Assembly: GCA_965237485.1 (NCBI GenBank)
Contig: CBDEFQ010000010.1
Coordinates: 511,118 to 575,117, forward strand
Reading direction: 5' to 3'
DNA: 64,000 nt
DNA from: JAAELZ01 sp965237485
GTDB lineage: Bacteria > Pseudomonadota > Gammaproteobacteria > Arenicellales > Poriferihabitantaceae
The notes beneath the pieces were generated by a model. The model saw only the letters and a list, made by a program, of their open reading frames with translations. It made no database searches and had not been told where the DNA came from. Positions 52,436 to 61,115 of the stretch are shown here, piece by piece (position 1 is the first letter of the stretch; each line of letters begins with the position of its first letter). The position numbers and the translations under genes are program-made.

Positions 52436-52927
52436 ATGTTCCACCAACTTAAATTAGTCACTCGCACTAGTGCAGTCGCCTTTTTCTGTTTAATGGTGTC
52501 GCTACCCGTAGCAGTTCAAGCAAAAGAGCCAAACGGTGCTGACTCTTTTACTGGGCTTATTAGTGGGCACGATACTGTGGCCTACCATCAACCAGAAGCC
52601 ATAGAAAAGCATGAGAGGGCAGTGGGCGAGCGACAATTTAGTGTCGACTACAAGGGTGCAACTTGGCGATTCAGTTCAAAACAAAATGCCGACGCCTTTG
52701 CAAAAGACCCAGAGTGCTACACAGCTGCCTACAATGGGTATTGCGCTAACGCACTAAGCCTAGGAGAAGGATTGTATAAAACCAACGGTAAAACCTGGGA
52801 GATTTTCGACGACCAGCTTTATGTGTTTTATGCGCCAAGAGGGCGTGTGCGCTGGAATAAAGGAAATTATCTAAAATACAAAGTTCAAGCAGACAAAGCT
52901 TGGGCTGAGTTTAGTCAAGATAACTAG
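52436..52927 (+). CDS. Secreted YHS-domain protein
   Basis: 163 residues. Signal peptide MFHQLKLVTRTSAVAFFCLM...VQA is cut before KEPNG. The mature part has the YHS-like pattern: SGHDTVAYHQPEA, then WRFSSKQNADAFAKDPECYT and NGYCANALSLGEG. This periplasmic YHS family may bind metal through the conserved His/Cys residues, but its role is unproven. It converges with dppF; the palindrome CTAGAATTTCTAG between the stops could act as a weak two-way terminator. It lies just beyond the IS5-like copy. Confidence 0.82.
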   Translation: MFHQLKLVTRTSAVAFFCLMVSLPVAVQAKEPNGADSFTGLISGHDTVAYHQPEAIEKHERAVGERQFSVDYKGATWRFSSKQNADAFAKDPECYTAAYNGYCANALSLGEGLYKTNGKTWEIFDDQLYVFYAPRGRVRWNKGNYLKYKVQADKAWAEFSQDN

Positions 52928-52937
52928 AATTTCTAGG

Positions 52938-53921
52938 TTAAGCAAGGCGGTTTACTACGTGGCAAGCTATATGCGTTGAGTGTGCATCACTAGCGAGCGG
53001 ACTTAAACTAGGAGCAGAATCACTGCAAGTTGATTCAAACTTAGGACAACGAGGGTGAAATGTGCAACCGGATGGTGGCGTAATTGGAGACGGAATTTCA
53101 CCTTCCAAGCTGATTCTTTGCTTTTTTAACCCTGGAATGGGTACGGGCGTAGAGGCTAACAGAGCTTGTGAATAAGGGTGGCGTGGATTTTTGAAGAAAG
53201 TTTCGCTATCGCCTTTTTCTACGGTTCGGCCTAAATACATCACCATTACTTCGTCGGCAATGTGTTTTACGACTGACAAATCATGGCTTATAAAGAGATA
53301 AGCAAGATTATGTTTGTCTTGTAACTCATTGAGTAAGTTTAATATTTGCGCTTGAATAGAAACATCTAATGCAGAAACCGGTTCATCTAACACAAGTACC
53401 TTCGGGTTGAGCATTAAGGCTCTAGCAATAGCAATCCTTTGGCGTTGCCCGCCAGAAAACATGTGCGGATAACGCTCTAAAAACTCAACACGCAATCCAA
53501 CTTGCTCTATCATCTCGCCCGCCTTTTCCTGGCACGCTATTTTTGAAAGTGAGGTATTCATCCTCAACGGTTCTATCAGCGCGGAGCCTATTTTTTGCCT
53601 TGGGTTTAACGAACCAAATGGGTTTTGAAATACGATTTGTACCCGCGACCGTAGCGACTTTAACAATTCTATCGAGGTGCCCGCAATTTCGTTGCCGTCG
53701 ATGATTAAAGAGCCTGACGTTGGTGGGTTGATCATACTGACCAACTGTGCCAATGTGGATTTACCGCAACCGGACTCTCCCACAATGGCTAAGGTTTTTC
53801 CGCGTTCTAAAGAGAAGCTGACTTTATCCAACGCAATTAGGTTGTCGGCAGGCTTAAACGGGCCACGCGCTACTGAATAGTGCTTGCTTATTTGATCGGC
53901 AATTAACACAGGCGGTGTCAT
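52938..53921 (-). CDS. dppF: Dipeptide ABC transporter ATP-binding protein DppF
   Basis: 327 residues: Walker A GESGCGKST, signature FSGGQRQRIAIARAL, Walker B KVLVLDEPVSALD, H-loop LFISHDLSV, and the C-terminal oligopeptide/dipeptide extension with CTFHPRCPKFESTC, whose cysteines bind an Fe-S cluster in relatives. Its start overlaps the dppD stop by one base. It pairs with DppD to drive dipeptide import. Confidence 0.92.
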   Translation of the reverse strand: MTPPVLIADQISKHYSVARGPFKPADNLIALDKVSFSLERGKTLAIVGESGCGKSTLAQLVSMINPPTSGSLIIDGNEIAGTSIELLKSLRSRVQIVFQNPFGSLNPRQKIGSALIEPLRMNTSLSKIACQEKAGEMIEQVGLRVEFLERYPHMFSGGQRQRIAIARALMLNPKVLVLDEPVSALDVSIQAQILNLLNELQDKHNLAYLFISHDLSVVKHIADEVMVMYLGRTVEKGDSETFFKNPRHPYSQALLASTPVPIPGLKKQRISLEGEIPSPITPPSGCTFHPRCPKFESTCSDSAPSLSPLASDAHSTHIACHVVNRLA

Positions 53922-54898
53922 TAACTACGCTCCCTTTGTATTTTACTGTACTTAATTGGGAAATGACATCTTGCAACGCCAAATTGCGAGTCAGATGGAA
54001 GCGGCGCTTCAGTTCGGCAAAGGCTTTGAACCGATGAGCATCGTGGAGAAAATAAGCAACCTGTTGGACGGTCATGCTGGCCTGGTACAACGCCAGGAAT
54101 TGAAGGTAGTTCTCGGCTTGTGGCTCTTTCTGGTAGTGCTGCTAATAAAGCCGCTGTGTAGGGGTGATAAGGAGTGTTGAATAATTCGTTGACACCTTGC
54201 TCTTCCACTTTTTGCCCCGCATATTGCACTTGCACACGTTGCGCAGTTTCAGCCACTACACCCATATCATGAGTTATCAGCACTAACGCCATATCTGTTT
54301 TCTTTTGGACGTCTAGCAATAACTCGAGTATTTGAGCTTGAATGGTTACATCTAGCGCCGTGGTTGGCTCATCTGCGATTAACAGCTTGGGATTACTGGC
54401 AATAGCCATGGCGATCATCACCCGCTGGCTCATGCCTCCAGATAGTTGGTGGGGGAACGCTGATAACCTATCTTTAGGTGCAGGAATACCAACCAGTTGC
54501 ATCAATTCAATGCAGCGTTGTTTGCGTTTCTTACGGCTTATTTTAGGTTTAATAGCTTCAGCCAACTGAAACCCGACGGTAAAACAGGGGTTAAGGCTCG
54601 TCATCGGCTCTTGGAAAATCATGCTGATCTCCTCACCAATCAACTCACGCTTGGCTTTCTTGCTTAAAGACAGCAAATCAATGCGATTAAATTGTAGTTT
54701 CTCAGCGGTGACAGTGGCAGTCCAAGGTAATAACCCCATTACTGCGAGCATGGCCACTGATTTTCCTGACCCTGATTCGCCCACAATGGCCAGCACCTCG
54801 CTATGATCGACTTCCAGCGAGAGTTGGTCTACCGCACGAAAGGCACCGCTAGAAGTTTTAAACTCAACCGTCAAATTTTGAATGCTTAGCAAGGCCAT
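53921..54898 (-). CDS. dppD: Dipeptide ABC transporter ATP-binding protein DppD
   Basis: 325 residues: Walker A GESGSGKSV, signature LSGGMSQRVMIAMA, Walker B KLLIADEPTTALD, H-loop LITHDMGVVA and the CLFSPRCSSVQSLC extension. It ends in a basic tail (KYSKIQRERS). It is co-translated with dppF and follows dppC after 7 nt. Confidence 0.92.
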   Translation of the reverse strand: MALLSIQNLTVEFKTSSGAFRAVDQLSLEVDHSEVLAIVGESGSGKSVAMLAVMGLLPWTATVTAEKLQFNRIDLLSLSKKAKRELIGEEISMIFQEPMTSLNPCFTVGFQLAEAIKPKISRKKRKQRCIELMQLVGIPAPKDRLSAFPHQLSGGMSQRVMIAMAIASNPKLLIADEPTTALDVTIQAQILELLLDVQKKTDMALVLITHDMGVVAETAQRVQVQYAGQKVEEQGVNELFNTPYHPYTAALLAALPERATSRELPSIPGVVPGQHDRPTGCLFSPRCSSVQSLCRTEAPLPSDSQFGVARCHFPIKYSKIQRERS

Positions 54899-54905
54899 CG
54901 CATTA

Positions 54906-55817
54906 TCAGCGTTTTAATTTGGGGTCAAGCGCATCACGTAAGCCATCCCCCATTAGGTTGATAGCCAGGACGGTAAACAGTATTGCTAAGCCTGGGAGGG
55001 TCACCACCCACCAAGCTCTTAAAATAAATTCGCGCGCTTCAGCCAGCATCGTTCCCCATTCAGGAGTAGGCGGCTGAGCGCCCATCCCCAAGAAACCCAA
55101 GGCCGCGGCATCTAAAATAGCACTGGAGAACGAAAGAGCAGCTTGTACTATTAAAGGAGCCATACAGTTGGGCAAAATGGTTACGAACATAAGTCGTAAT
55201 GAGCCGCCGCCGCTCACTTTGGCTGCTGTCACATAATCTTTACCACGTTCGCCCATCACAGCAGCGCGCGTTAATCGAACGTAATGCGGCTGCTGCACAA
55301 TAGCGATAGCTATCATCGCATTGGTTAAGCTTGGGCCTAAAATGGCAACCAGTGTTAGCGCCAACAACAGGCTTGGAAAAGCCAGAATGGTGTCCATAAT
55401 TCGCATGATGATGGTGTCCACGATACCGCCCACAAAGCCGGCAACTAGCCCCAATAGCACCCCGACAAATAGGGAAATCGAGACGACGATACAGCCTACA
55501 AATAACGAATAACGGCTGCCATAGATTAGCCTTGATAAAATGTCGCGGCCAATCGCATCGGTACCCAATAGAAACCGCCAATCACCGCCATCCTGCCAAA
55601 CGGGCGGCGTCAACAAAGCATTACGATACTGCTGAGTTGGCTCGTGTGGGGCAATCACGTCGGCTAACAAAGCCAATAGGCACACGCCAACAAAGAAAAA
55701 TAGCCCGATGACAGCGCCTTTATTTGCACTGAAATAGTGCCAAAACTCCCTAAAACCGCTTTGGGGCTCTGCTTGCGCTATATTGTCAATTTGAACTGTG
55801 GATGCTTGATCGTGCAT
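54906..55817 (-). CDS. dppC: Dipeptide ABC transporter permease DppC
   Basis: 303 residues, six predicted spans with the N-terminal OppC-type segment (FWHYFSANKGAVIGLFFFVG). The EAA-like cytoplasmic loop that contacts the ATPases is YVTAAKVSGGGSLRLMFVTI and LPNCMAPL. Located between dppB (4 nt upstream) and dppD. Confidence 0.92.
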   Translation of the reverse strand: MHDQASTVQIDNIAQAEPQSGFREFWHYFSANKGAVIGLFFFVGVCLLALLADVIAPHEPTQQYRNALLTPPVWQDGGDWRFLLGTDAIGRDILSRLIYGSRYSLFVGCIVVSISLFVGVLLGLVAGFVGGIVDTIIMRIMDTILAFPSLLLALTLVAILGPSLTNAMIAIAIVQQPHYVRLTRAAVMGERGKDYVTAAKVSGGGSLRLMFVTILPNCMAPLIVQAALSFSSAILDAAALGFLGMGAQPPTPEWGTMLAEAREFILRAWWVVTLPGLAILFTVLAINLMGDGLRDALDPKLKR

Positions 55818-55821
55818 AAGT

Positions 55822-56832
55822 CTAAGCTTCGTGTCTTATACGTGGGTTTATGAGCCCGTATAGGATATCGACAATAAGATTTACGATCATAACAATGCCT
55901 GCAATCATTAGCAGACCACCTTGCACCGACGGGTAGTCGCGGCGGAAAATAGAGTCAACCATCCATTTGCCAATGCCCGGCCAAGAAAAGATAGTTTCAG
56001 TTAATATTGCACCCGCTAGTAACACACCAACCTGCAGACCAATGGTGGTGATGACCGGAATGAGCGCATTTCTTAGCGCGTGAATGCCAATTACTCGAAA
56101 AGGCGATAGCCCTTTAGCTCTGGCAGTGCGGACGTAGTCTTCACTTAGCACCTCTAGCATAGCCGATCGGGTTTGGCGGGCGATGACAGCTAACGGTATG
56201 GTTCCTAATACAATAGTAGGTAATATCAAATGCGATAGTGCAGACTTAAATGCGCCTTTTTGCCCGGAAAGCAAACTATCTATCAGCATAAATCCGGTAG
56301 ATTGTTCAAAATAATACAGCAGGGATATCCGGCCTGATACGGGTGTCCAACCTAATATGCCGGAGAAAAAAACGATCATTAGTAAACCCCACCAAAAGAT
56401 TGGCATGGAGTAGCCTACTAATGCAGTGCCCATTACACTGTGGTCGATTACTGATCCGCGCTTGGTAGCTGCAATTATTCCTGCGGGCATGCCCAGCAAT
56501 ACAGCCAAGATTATTGCACAAACTGAAAGCTCTAACGTAGCCGGGAAAAGCGTAAAAAACTCTTCAAAGACTGGTTTTTTAGTTACTAGAGAGTGCCCTA
56601 AGTCGCCTTGAAAAATGCCAGTAAGGTAATCCCAGTACTGCTCATATAAAGGGCGGTCCAGCCCAAATTGCTTCATTAAAGTGGCATGTTGCTCGTCGGA
56701 TACACCTCGTTCGCCCGCCATTAAAAGCACTGGGTCGCCCGGCAGCAAGCGGATAAAAGCGAATGAAGCGATTGTCACGCCCACGAAGGTGGGAATTAGT
56801 AGACCTATTTTACGAAGAATAAAGGCGAACAT
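55822..56832 (-). CDS. dppB: Dipeptide ABC transporter permease DppB
   Basis: 336 residues with the conserved N-terminus IASFAFIRLLPGDPV and the EAA loop YVRTARAKGLSPFRVIGIHA, LRNALIPV. Typical DppB/OppB membrane pattern. It is separated from dppA by an 80-bp gap containing a strong hairpin, so it is probably expressed at a lower level than the binding protein. Confidence 0.92.
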   Translation of the reverse strand: MFAFILRKIGLLIPTFVGVTIASFAFIRLLPGDPVLLMAGERGVSDEQHATLMKQFGLDRPLYEQYWDYLTGIFQGDLGHSLVTKKPVFEEFFTLFPATLELSVCAIILAVLLGMPAGIIAATKRGSVIDHSVMGTALVGYSMPIFWWGLLMIVFFSGILGWTPVSGRISLLYYFEQSTGFMLIDSLLSGQKGAFKSALSHLILPTIVLGTIPLAVIARQTRSAMLEVLSEDYVRTARAKGLSPFRVIGIHALRNALIPVITTIGLQVGVLLAGAILTETIFSWPGIGKWMVDSIFRRDYPSVQGGLLMIAGIVMIVNLIVDILYGLINPRIRHEA

Positions 56833-56871
56833 CGACTTTGAGAAGTCTTACGGCATAAAAGGTAATAGATA

Positions 56872-56894
56872 AAGGGCGGCAAACCGCCGCCCTT
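56872..56894 (-). terminator. Hairpin between dppA and dppB, probable attenuator
   Basis: A perfect 9-bp GC-rich stem AAGGGCGGC/GCCGCCCTT with a 5-base loop lies 18 nt after the dppA stop. Only a short T-run follows on the minus strand (CTTTATC), so partial termination or 3'-end protection of dppA mRNA is more likely than full termination. Confidence 0.65.
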
Positions 56895-56912
56895 GAAGTC
56901 CAGCGAACTGGA

Positions 56913-58514
56913 TTATTCAGCGATATCTACGCCGTAGAACACATGACCGCCAAAAGGATCGATTTTGTATCCGCTTACTTCGTTACGCATCGCTTTATTT
57001 ACTACTGAGTGAGCGATAGTTGCCCATGGAGCTTGCTCCTTGAAAACAACCTGCGCTTGTTCGTATAAAGCCGTACGCTCAGCTGGATCAGAAACTATTT
57101 TAGCTTTCTGAATCAGGTCCTCGAAAGGCTGATGGCACCATTGCGCACGGTTAGAACCGCCCACACCATCACAACCTAGCAACACAGCAAGGAAGTTGTC
57201 TGGATCACCGTTATCGCCAGTCCAACCTAGAAGTACCGCACCGTCACGATCCACTTCTTTAGAACGCTTTAAGTACTCACCCCATTCGTAAGAGACGATC
57301 TCAACTTCGACGCCGACTTCTTTGAAGTCTGCTTGAATAACTTCTGCCATTCTACGCGCATCAGGGTTATAGGGCCGTTGAACAGGCATTGCCCAAATCT
57401 TCATGCTGAGGTTTTCAACTCCAGCATCCTTTAGCATTTGACGTGCTGCAGCGGGGTCATAAGCGTCATCCTCAACGGCGTCGTTATAAGACCAAATAGT
57501 TGGCGGAATTGGATTCTTGGCCGACTTGCCAGCACCTTGGAACACAGCATCAAGAATAGCTTGCTTGTTCATCGCCATATTCAGTGCTTTGCGTACATTC
57601 ACGTTATCAAAAGGTGCTACCTTGGTGTTATAGGCCAGGTAGCCAACATTTAAACCTTCTTGCTGCGCTAAGGTAAGCGTTGGGTCATCCTTAATTGCTT
57701 GTAAATCAGCAGGTTGAGGGTAAGGGTTAAAGTGACATTCGCCTGCTTTCAACTTCTGGTGACGAACCGCTGGTTCAGTCGTAATGGCGAAAATCAAGTT
57801 ATCGATTGCTGCACGACCAGCCCAATAGTCATCATGCGCTTGATAACGGATTACCGCGTCTTTTTGATACGCTAAGAATTTGAATGGGCCTGTACCGATT
57901 GGCTCTTGGTTCAACGCTTCTTTTTTGCCAGCAGCTTCTAGTTGCGCAGCGTACTCAGCAGAAACAATAGAAGCGAAGTCCATACCCAAGTTCGCGATCA
58001 TCGGCGCTTCTGGACGCGTTAACAAGAACTTTACAGTGTGGTCGTCTACTTTAACAATGTCGCTTAGCAAGTCTGGCATAGACATGCCAACAAAGTATTC
58101 CCAAGCAGTTCCGGTGGTATATTGATTCCAAGCGTGATCTGGATCTAGTTGGCGCTTAAACGAAAATACGACATCATCAGCATTAAAATCGCGAGTGGGG
58201 GTGAAATAAGCAGTAGTGTGAAACTTTACGCCTTTGCGTAAGTTAAAAGTGTACTCAAGGCCATCGTCTGATACAGACCAGCTTTCAGCTAAGCCCGGAC
58301 CAATGCTTGTAGTACCGCGCTCAAATTCCGCTAAACGGTTATAAATCGTTCTAGAGCTGGCATCAAAGGTTGTTCCGGCTGTGTATAAAGCAGAGTCAAA
58401 GCCTTCAGGTGAGCCTTCGGAGCAGTGAACTAAGGTTTTAGCTGCCATGGCGTTGACGGGTATGGCCATCGCAGCCGCGAACACCGCGCCAATAAATAAG
58501 TTGTTCTTTTTCAT
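56913..58514 (-). CDS. dppA: Periplasmic dipeptide-binding protein DppA
   Basis: 533 residues. Signal peptide MKKNNLFIGAVFAAAMAIPV with cleavage after NAMA, then KTLVHCSEGSPEGFDSALYT, which parallels E. coli DppA closely; RTIYNRLAEFERGTTSIGPG and the SBP_bac_5 body follow. It delivers dipeptides to DppBCDF. In E. coli the same protein also binds haem and delta-aminolevulinate. GGAGG lies 6 nt before the ATG. First gene of a complete dppABCDF operon. Confidence 0.93.
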   Translation of the reverse strand: MKKNNLFIGAVFAAAMAIPVNAMAAKTLVHCSEGSPEGFDSALYTAGTTFDASSRTIYNRLAEFERGTTSIGPGLAESWSVSDDGLEYTFNLRKGVKFHTTAYFTPTRDFNADDVVFSFKRQLDPDHAWNQYTTGTAWEYFVGMSMPDLLSDIVKVDDHTVKFLLTRPEAPMIANLGMDFASIVSAEYAAQLEAAGKKEALNQEPIGTGPFKFLAYQKDAVIRYQAHDDYWAGRAAIDNLIFAITTEPAVRHQKLKAGECHFNPYPQPADLQAIKDDPTLTLAQQEGLNVGYLAYNTKVAPFDNVNVRKALNMAMNKQAILDAVFQGAGKSAKNPIPPTIWSYNDAVEDDAYDPAAARQMLKDAGVENLSMKIWAMPVQRPYNPDARRMAEVIQADFKEVGVEVEIVSYEWGEYLKRSKEVDRDGAVLLGWTGDNGDPDNFLAVLLGCDGVGGSNRAQWCHQPFEDLIQKAKIVSDPAERTALYEQAQVVFKEQAPWATIAHSVVNKAMRNEVSGYKIDPFGGHVFYGVDIAE

Positions 58515-58648
58515 AATATACCTCCAAAATCGGGAAGATATGATACCACCTTATAATTTCATTTCTAGCAATAAGTCGGAATTTTTAATATGACTATTGT
58601 TCAAGTCTGTATAGTGAATCTAAATCCACAATCCAGAATCACAATAAG

Positions 58649-59158
58649 TCAATTCAAAAGTAAGACGGGTGAGTTAATTCTATAGTACTTGTTGTCGCTG
58701 GTCTTCCCAACAAAAATCATTACTAGTTTTCCAGAAACGGGTGCTCCTAGACTAACACGTAGGTCCGCGCACTTGGTTGTTCCAGCTGGTATAAAACTAG
58801 AGCCACTACCACAGTCGTTAAAAGAGGTGGCAAATTTACTACTTGTAAACTCCTCTGACTGCGAATATGTATTATTTCCGACCCACCAATGCCATCTATA
58901 TCGCTCTATAGTGAATCCAAGGCTTTCTGGCGCTGTTACATATATTCTAAATGCCCATTCAGGTTGATTTGGGTGTTGCGGCAGAGAACCTGTGTATTTA
59001 TTAACACTACTATTCTCGTATTTTGAGGGTTTTTGAGGATTGGTTTTAACTCGCTTAGCGAAAATCTCGGGGGCTTGCCCCCGAGCTGAATAGCTTAAAA
59101 TGGGATTTATCCCATTTTGGCTGTTTCGCTTATGGATATTCAAAGAAATGCGCATCAT
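58649..59158 (-). CDS. C-terminal remnant of an exported protein with repeat-derived N-terminus
   Basis: Up to 169 residues. The part after about residue 55 (GSLPQHPNQPEWAFRIYVTA; FNDCGSGSSFIPAGTTKCAD) looks like a beta-rich extracellular domain with two Cys. The N-terminal 50 residues are translated from a hairpin repeat (59066..59118) and have no signal peptide. This is therefore probably the 3' end of a longer gene fused to intergenic repeat DNA. No function can be assigned. Confidence 0.4.
   Translation of the reverse strand: MMRISLNIHKRNSQNGINPILSYSARGQAPEIFAKRVKTNPQKPSKYENSSVNKYTGSLPQHPNQPEWAFRIYVTAPESLGFTIERYRWHWWVGNNTYSQSEEFTSSKFATSFNDCGSGSSFIPAGTTKCADLRVSLGAPVSGKLVMIFVGKTSDNKYYRINSPVLLLN
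59066..59118. repeat. Double-hairpin REP-like repeat
   Basis: Two near-perfect palindromes in tandem: CTCGGGGGCTTGCCCCCGAG (59066-59085) and, at 59097-59118, AAAATGGGAT/ATCCCATTTT around a two-base centre. The spacing of 11 bp resembles paired REP elements. Confidence 0.65.
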
Positions 59159-59352
59159 GTTTATCGACTCGAGATTTTTTAGGCTTTATCCGGAGATTAA
59201 TAAGTGATATTTTTGGGGAGGTAGTTGCGGTCTTAGAGCTGTTTTGTCGAAACGATAGGAAACGCGAATGAAGATACGATGCGGGCTTATGTACAGAATC
59301 AACTTTTGGAGTTGGATGAACGATTACGCAACATTGGGTATGGACTTTTTGT

Positions 59353-59693
59353 CTAGCAAGTTGACTCATTGTCGTTCCACACGATATATCGATGATTAGC
59401 ATTAGCCCATTCGTCGTCAATTTCAATCAGAATGGCACTGACTAATCGTAACCAAGCCTCTCGGTTAGGAAAGACTCTGACCAGGCGGGTTCGCCGCTTA
59501 AGTTCTTGTTGAACCGTCCGTTCAATGCGGTTGGAGGTTCGCATTTTCTTTTGGTGTCTATCTGGCAAGGCAAACACATTTAACCCTTCAGGCACATTGT
59601 TTTCTAGCCACTGCGCCAAGTGCGTATTTTTACAACCGTGGCCACCGAATTTTACGAAGCGTGGCCACTTGCACCAAGCCTTCAAACGGTCAA
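59353..59693 (-). pseudogene. IS256-family transposase C-terminal fragment (second type)
   Basis: The frame LAQWLENNVPEGLNVFALPD, RHQKKMRTSNRIERTVQQEL, KRRTRLVRVFPNREAWLRLV and EIDDEWANANHRYIVWND is the C-terminal end of mutator-type transposases. It includes the TSNRIE block that carries the catalytic Glu in intact proteins (TSNPIE). It is not the IS256 of copies A and B. The first three quarters are gone. Confidence 0.82.
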
Positions 59694-59713
59694 GTGATTT
59701 TAACGTAAAGTGG

Positions 59714-59939
59714 CTACACTTTGCTCTGTTGTGACTGGATTTTTCTCATCGATTCCCCCTCTAATTGTATTTTGTGCGCGTTGTGTAATAAGCGATCCAG
59801 AATCGCATCAGCCAAAGTGGCTTCACCAATCGCATCATGCCAATGTTGTGTGGGCAATTGACTGGTGATTAAGGTGGTGCCATTACCGTGGCGATCTTCT
59901 ATTATTTCTAATCGGTCATTACGGTTTTGCTGAGTCAGT
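59714..59939 (-). pseudogene. IS21-type istB C-terminal fragment
   Basis: On the minus strand the frame reads NRNDRLEIIEDRHGNGTTLI, TSQLPTQHWHDAIGEATLAD, AILDRLLHNAHKIQLEGESM and RKIQSQQSKV then stop, a typical IstB C-terminus (sensor and helical end). It differs from istB of copy B. It is cut at its 5' side by the IS5-like copy B. Confidence 0.85.
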
Positions 59940-61115
59940 GGGCTCGTCGGTTAATACAATTTCAAACAGGGTTTTCGCCGAAGTCGCTTTTAGTTTGCTC
60001 AGCAACGCGTTTTTTGTGCAATAAACCGTCTATTAGCAGCCATTTTGCCACCAATAGACGGATCTATCCCTAGGCCGGCACCAATTCAACTCGTTCAACT
60101 CCCAATGCCATTAATCGCTTAAGGTTAAAACATAAGCCCCTGATTCCAACTTGGAACTGGACTTTAGCCAACCCTTTATAACGAACTCGCTTATTGCGAT
60201 GAGCAAACACTCGCTCATATGGTGAACGAATTTTGCTAATCCAACGGTCTTTGTCTCTATTCTTGCCATGCATATTGTTCTTCTTGATTGTTGCATCATG
60301 GCAACCGTTGCGCCTGAGCGTGGTTTTGGCCGGGCTCACGCAATAACCCTTGTCCGCATAAACAGCGCCCGACTTAGGGCAAACATGCTTCAAGCCGCTT
60401 GCATCCGTTACCTCAGCCGAGGTGGCCGCTATTTTATTGATCAAGCCACTTTGCATATCCACTGATGCATGCTCTTTGTAACCATACCAATATTTGCTAT
60501 TTCCCTTGCACCCAAACCGTGCTTGCTTGTCCGCCGCAACTTTATCAACTGTCTTATTGTTGAACTCCTCTAATCCCATCTTTATCGCCTTATCTCTATC
60601 ATCCCAAGTGGTTAGCTTACTGACCAACTGGCTGGCATCGACAAATGTGAATACTTCTCGTACTAAGCCCATTGAAACTAACCCGCTCCGAACACGGTCA
60701 AATAAATTCATCATACCCCTGGTTCCAATGCGTGAGCGAAAATCACCAAAGTAACTATGATCAGGAGTGCTCTGTTCCAGTCCTGAATCACAAAACCACT
60801 TAGCGGCCAGATTCTCTGATAAGTATCGCTCCATTTCTCTATCACTTAAATCTTCCATGAACTGAAGCACCAAGGCACGTAAGCCGAACTCAACACCTCG
60901 GCCTTTAGGGCCACGGGTGGCATATATTTTAGAGAAGGGTTTACTCAATGCACCAAAACATAATAGCTCATCGAGTTTACGGTAGGGATGTTCAGAGCTA
61001 ACCAGAGAATCTAAGGTTAGGAACAGTTGGCTTTGATGACGTTTGCTCAAAATTGCAGGCTGACTAGAATCAGCCCATATTATCTCACGTATTCTATTAA
61101 TTATCCGACAAGCCC
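59940..61115 (-). mobile_element. IS5-like element (copy B), flanks mismatched
   Basis: 1176 bp with the same ends as copy A. The right flank ACTAT belongs to the leader of the IS256 copy (GCCACTATGAAAC), the left flank is TCAGT from the istB fragment. So it inserted in an IS256 element and the left side was later exchanged or deleted. Confidence 0.9.
60070..61050 (-). CDS. IS5-like transposase (copy B)
   Basis: 326 residues, same protein as in copy A by eye, with complete DUF772 and DDE regions. Start TTG. Confidence 0.9.
   Translation of the reverse strand: MSKRHQSQLFLTLDSLVSSEHPYRKLDELLCFGALSKPFSKIYATRGPKGRGVEFGLRALVLQFMEDLSDREMERYLSENLAAKWFCDSGLEQSTPDHSYFGDFRSRIGTRGMMNLFDRVRSGLVSMGLVREVFTFVDASQLVSKLTTWDDRDKAIKMGLEEFNNKTVDKVAADKQARFGCKGNSKYWYGYKEHASVDMQSGLINKIAATSAEVTDASGLKHVCPKSGAVYADKGYCVSPAKTTLRRNGCHDATIKKNNMHGKNRDKDRWISKIRSPYERVFAHRNKRVRYKGLAKVQFQVGIRGLCFNLKRLMALGVERVELVPA

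Noticed and set aside
59130..59426. 98-codon minus-strand frame between the gene remnant and the IS256 fragment
   Set aside because: It overlaps the IS256 fragment in another frame and has no start context or family resemblance.
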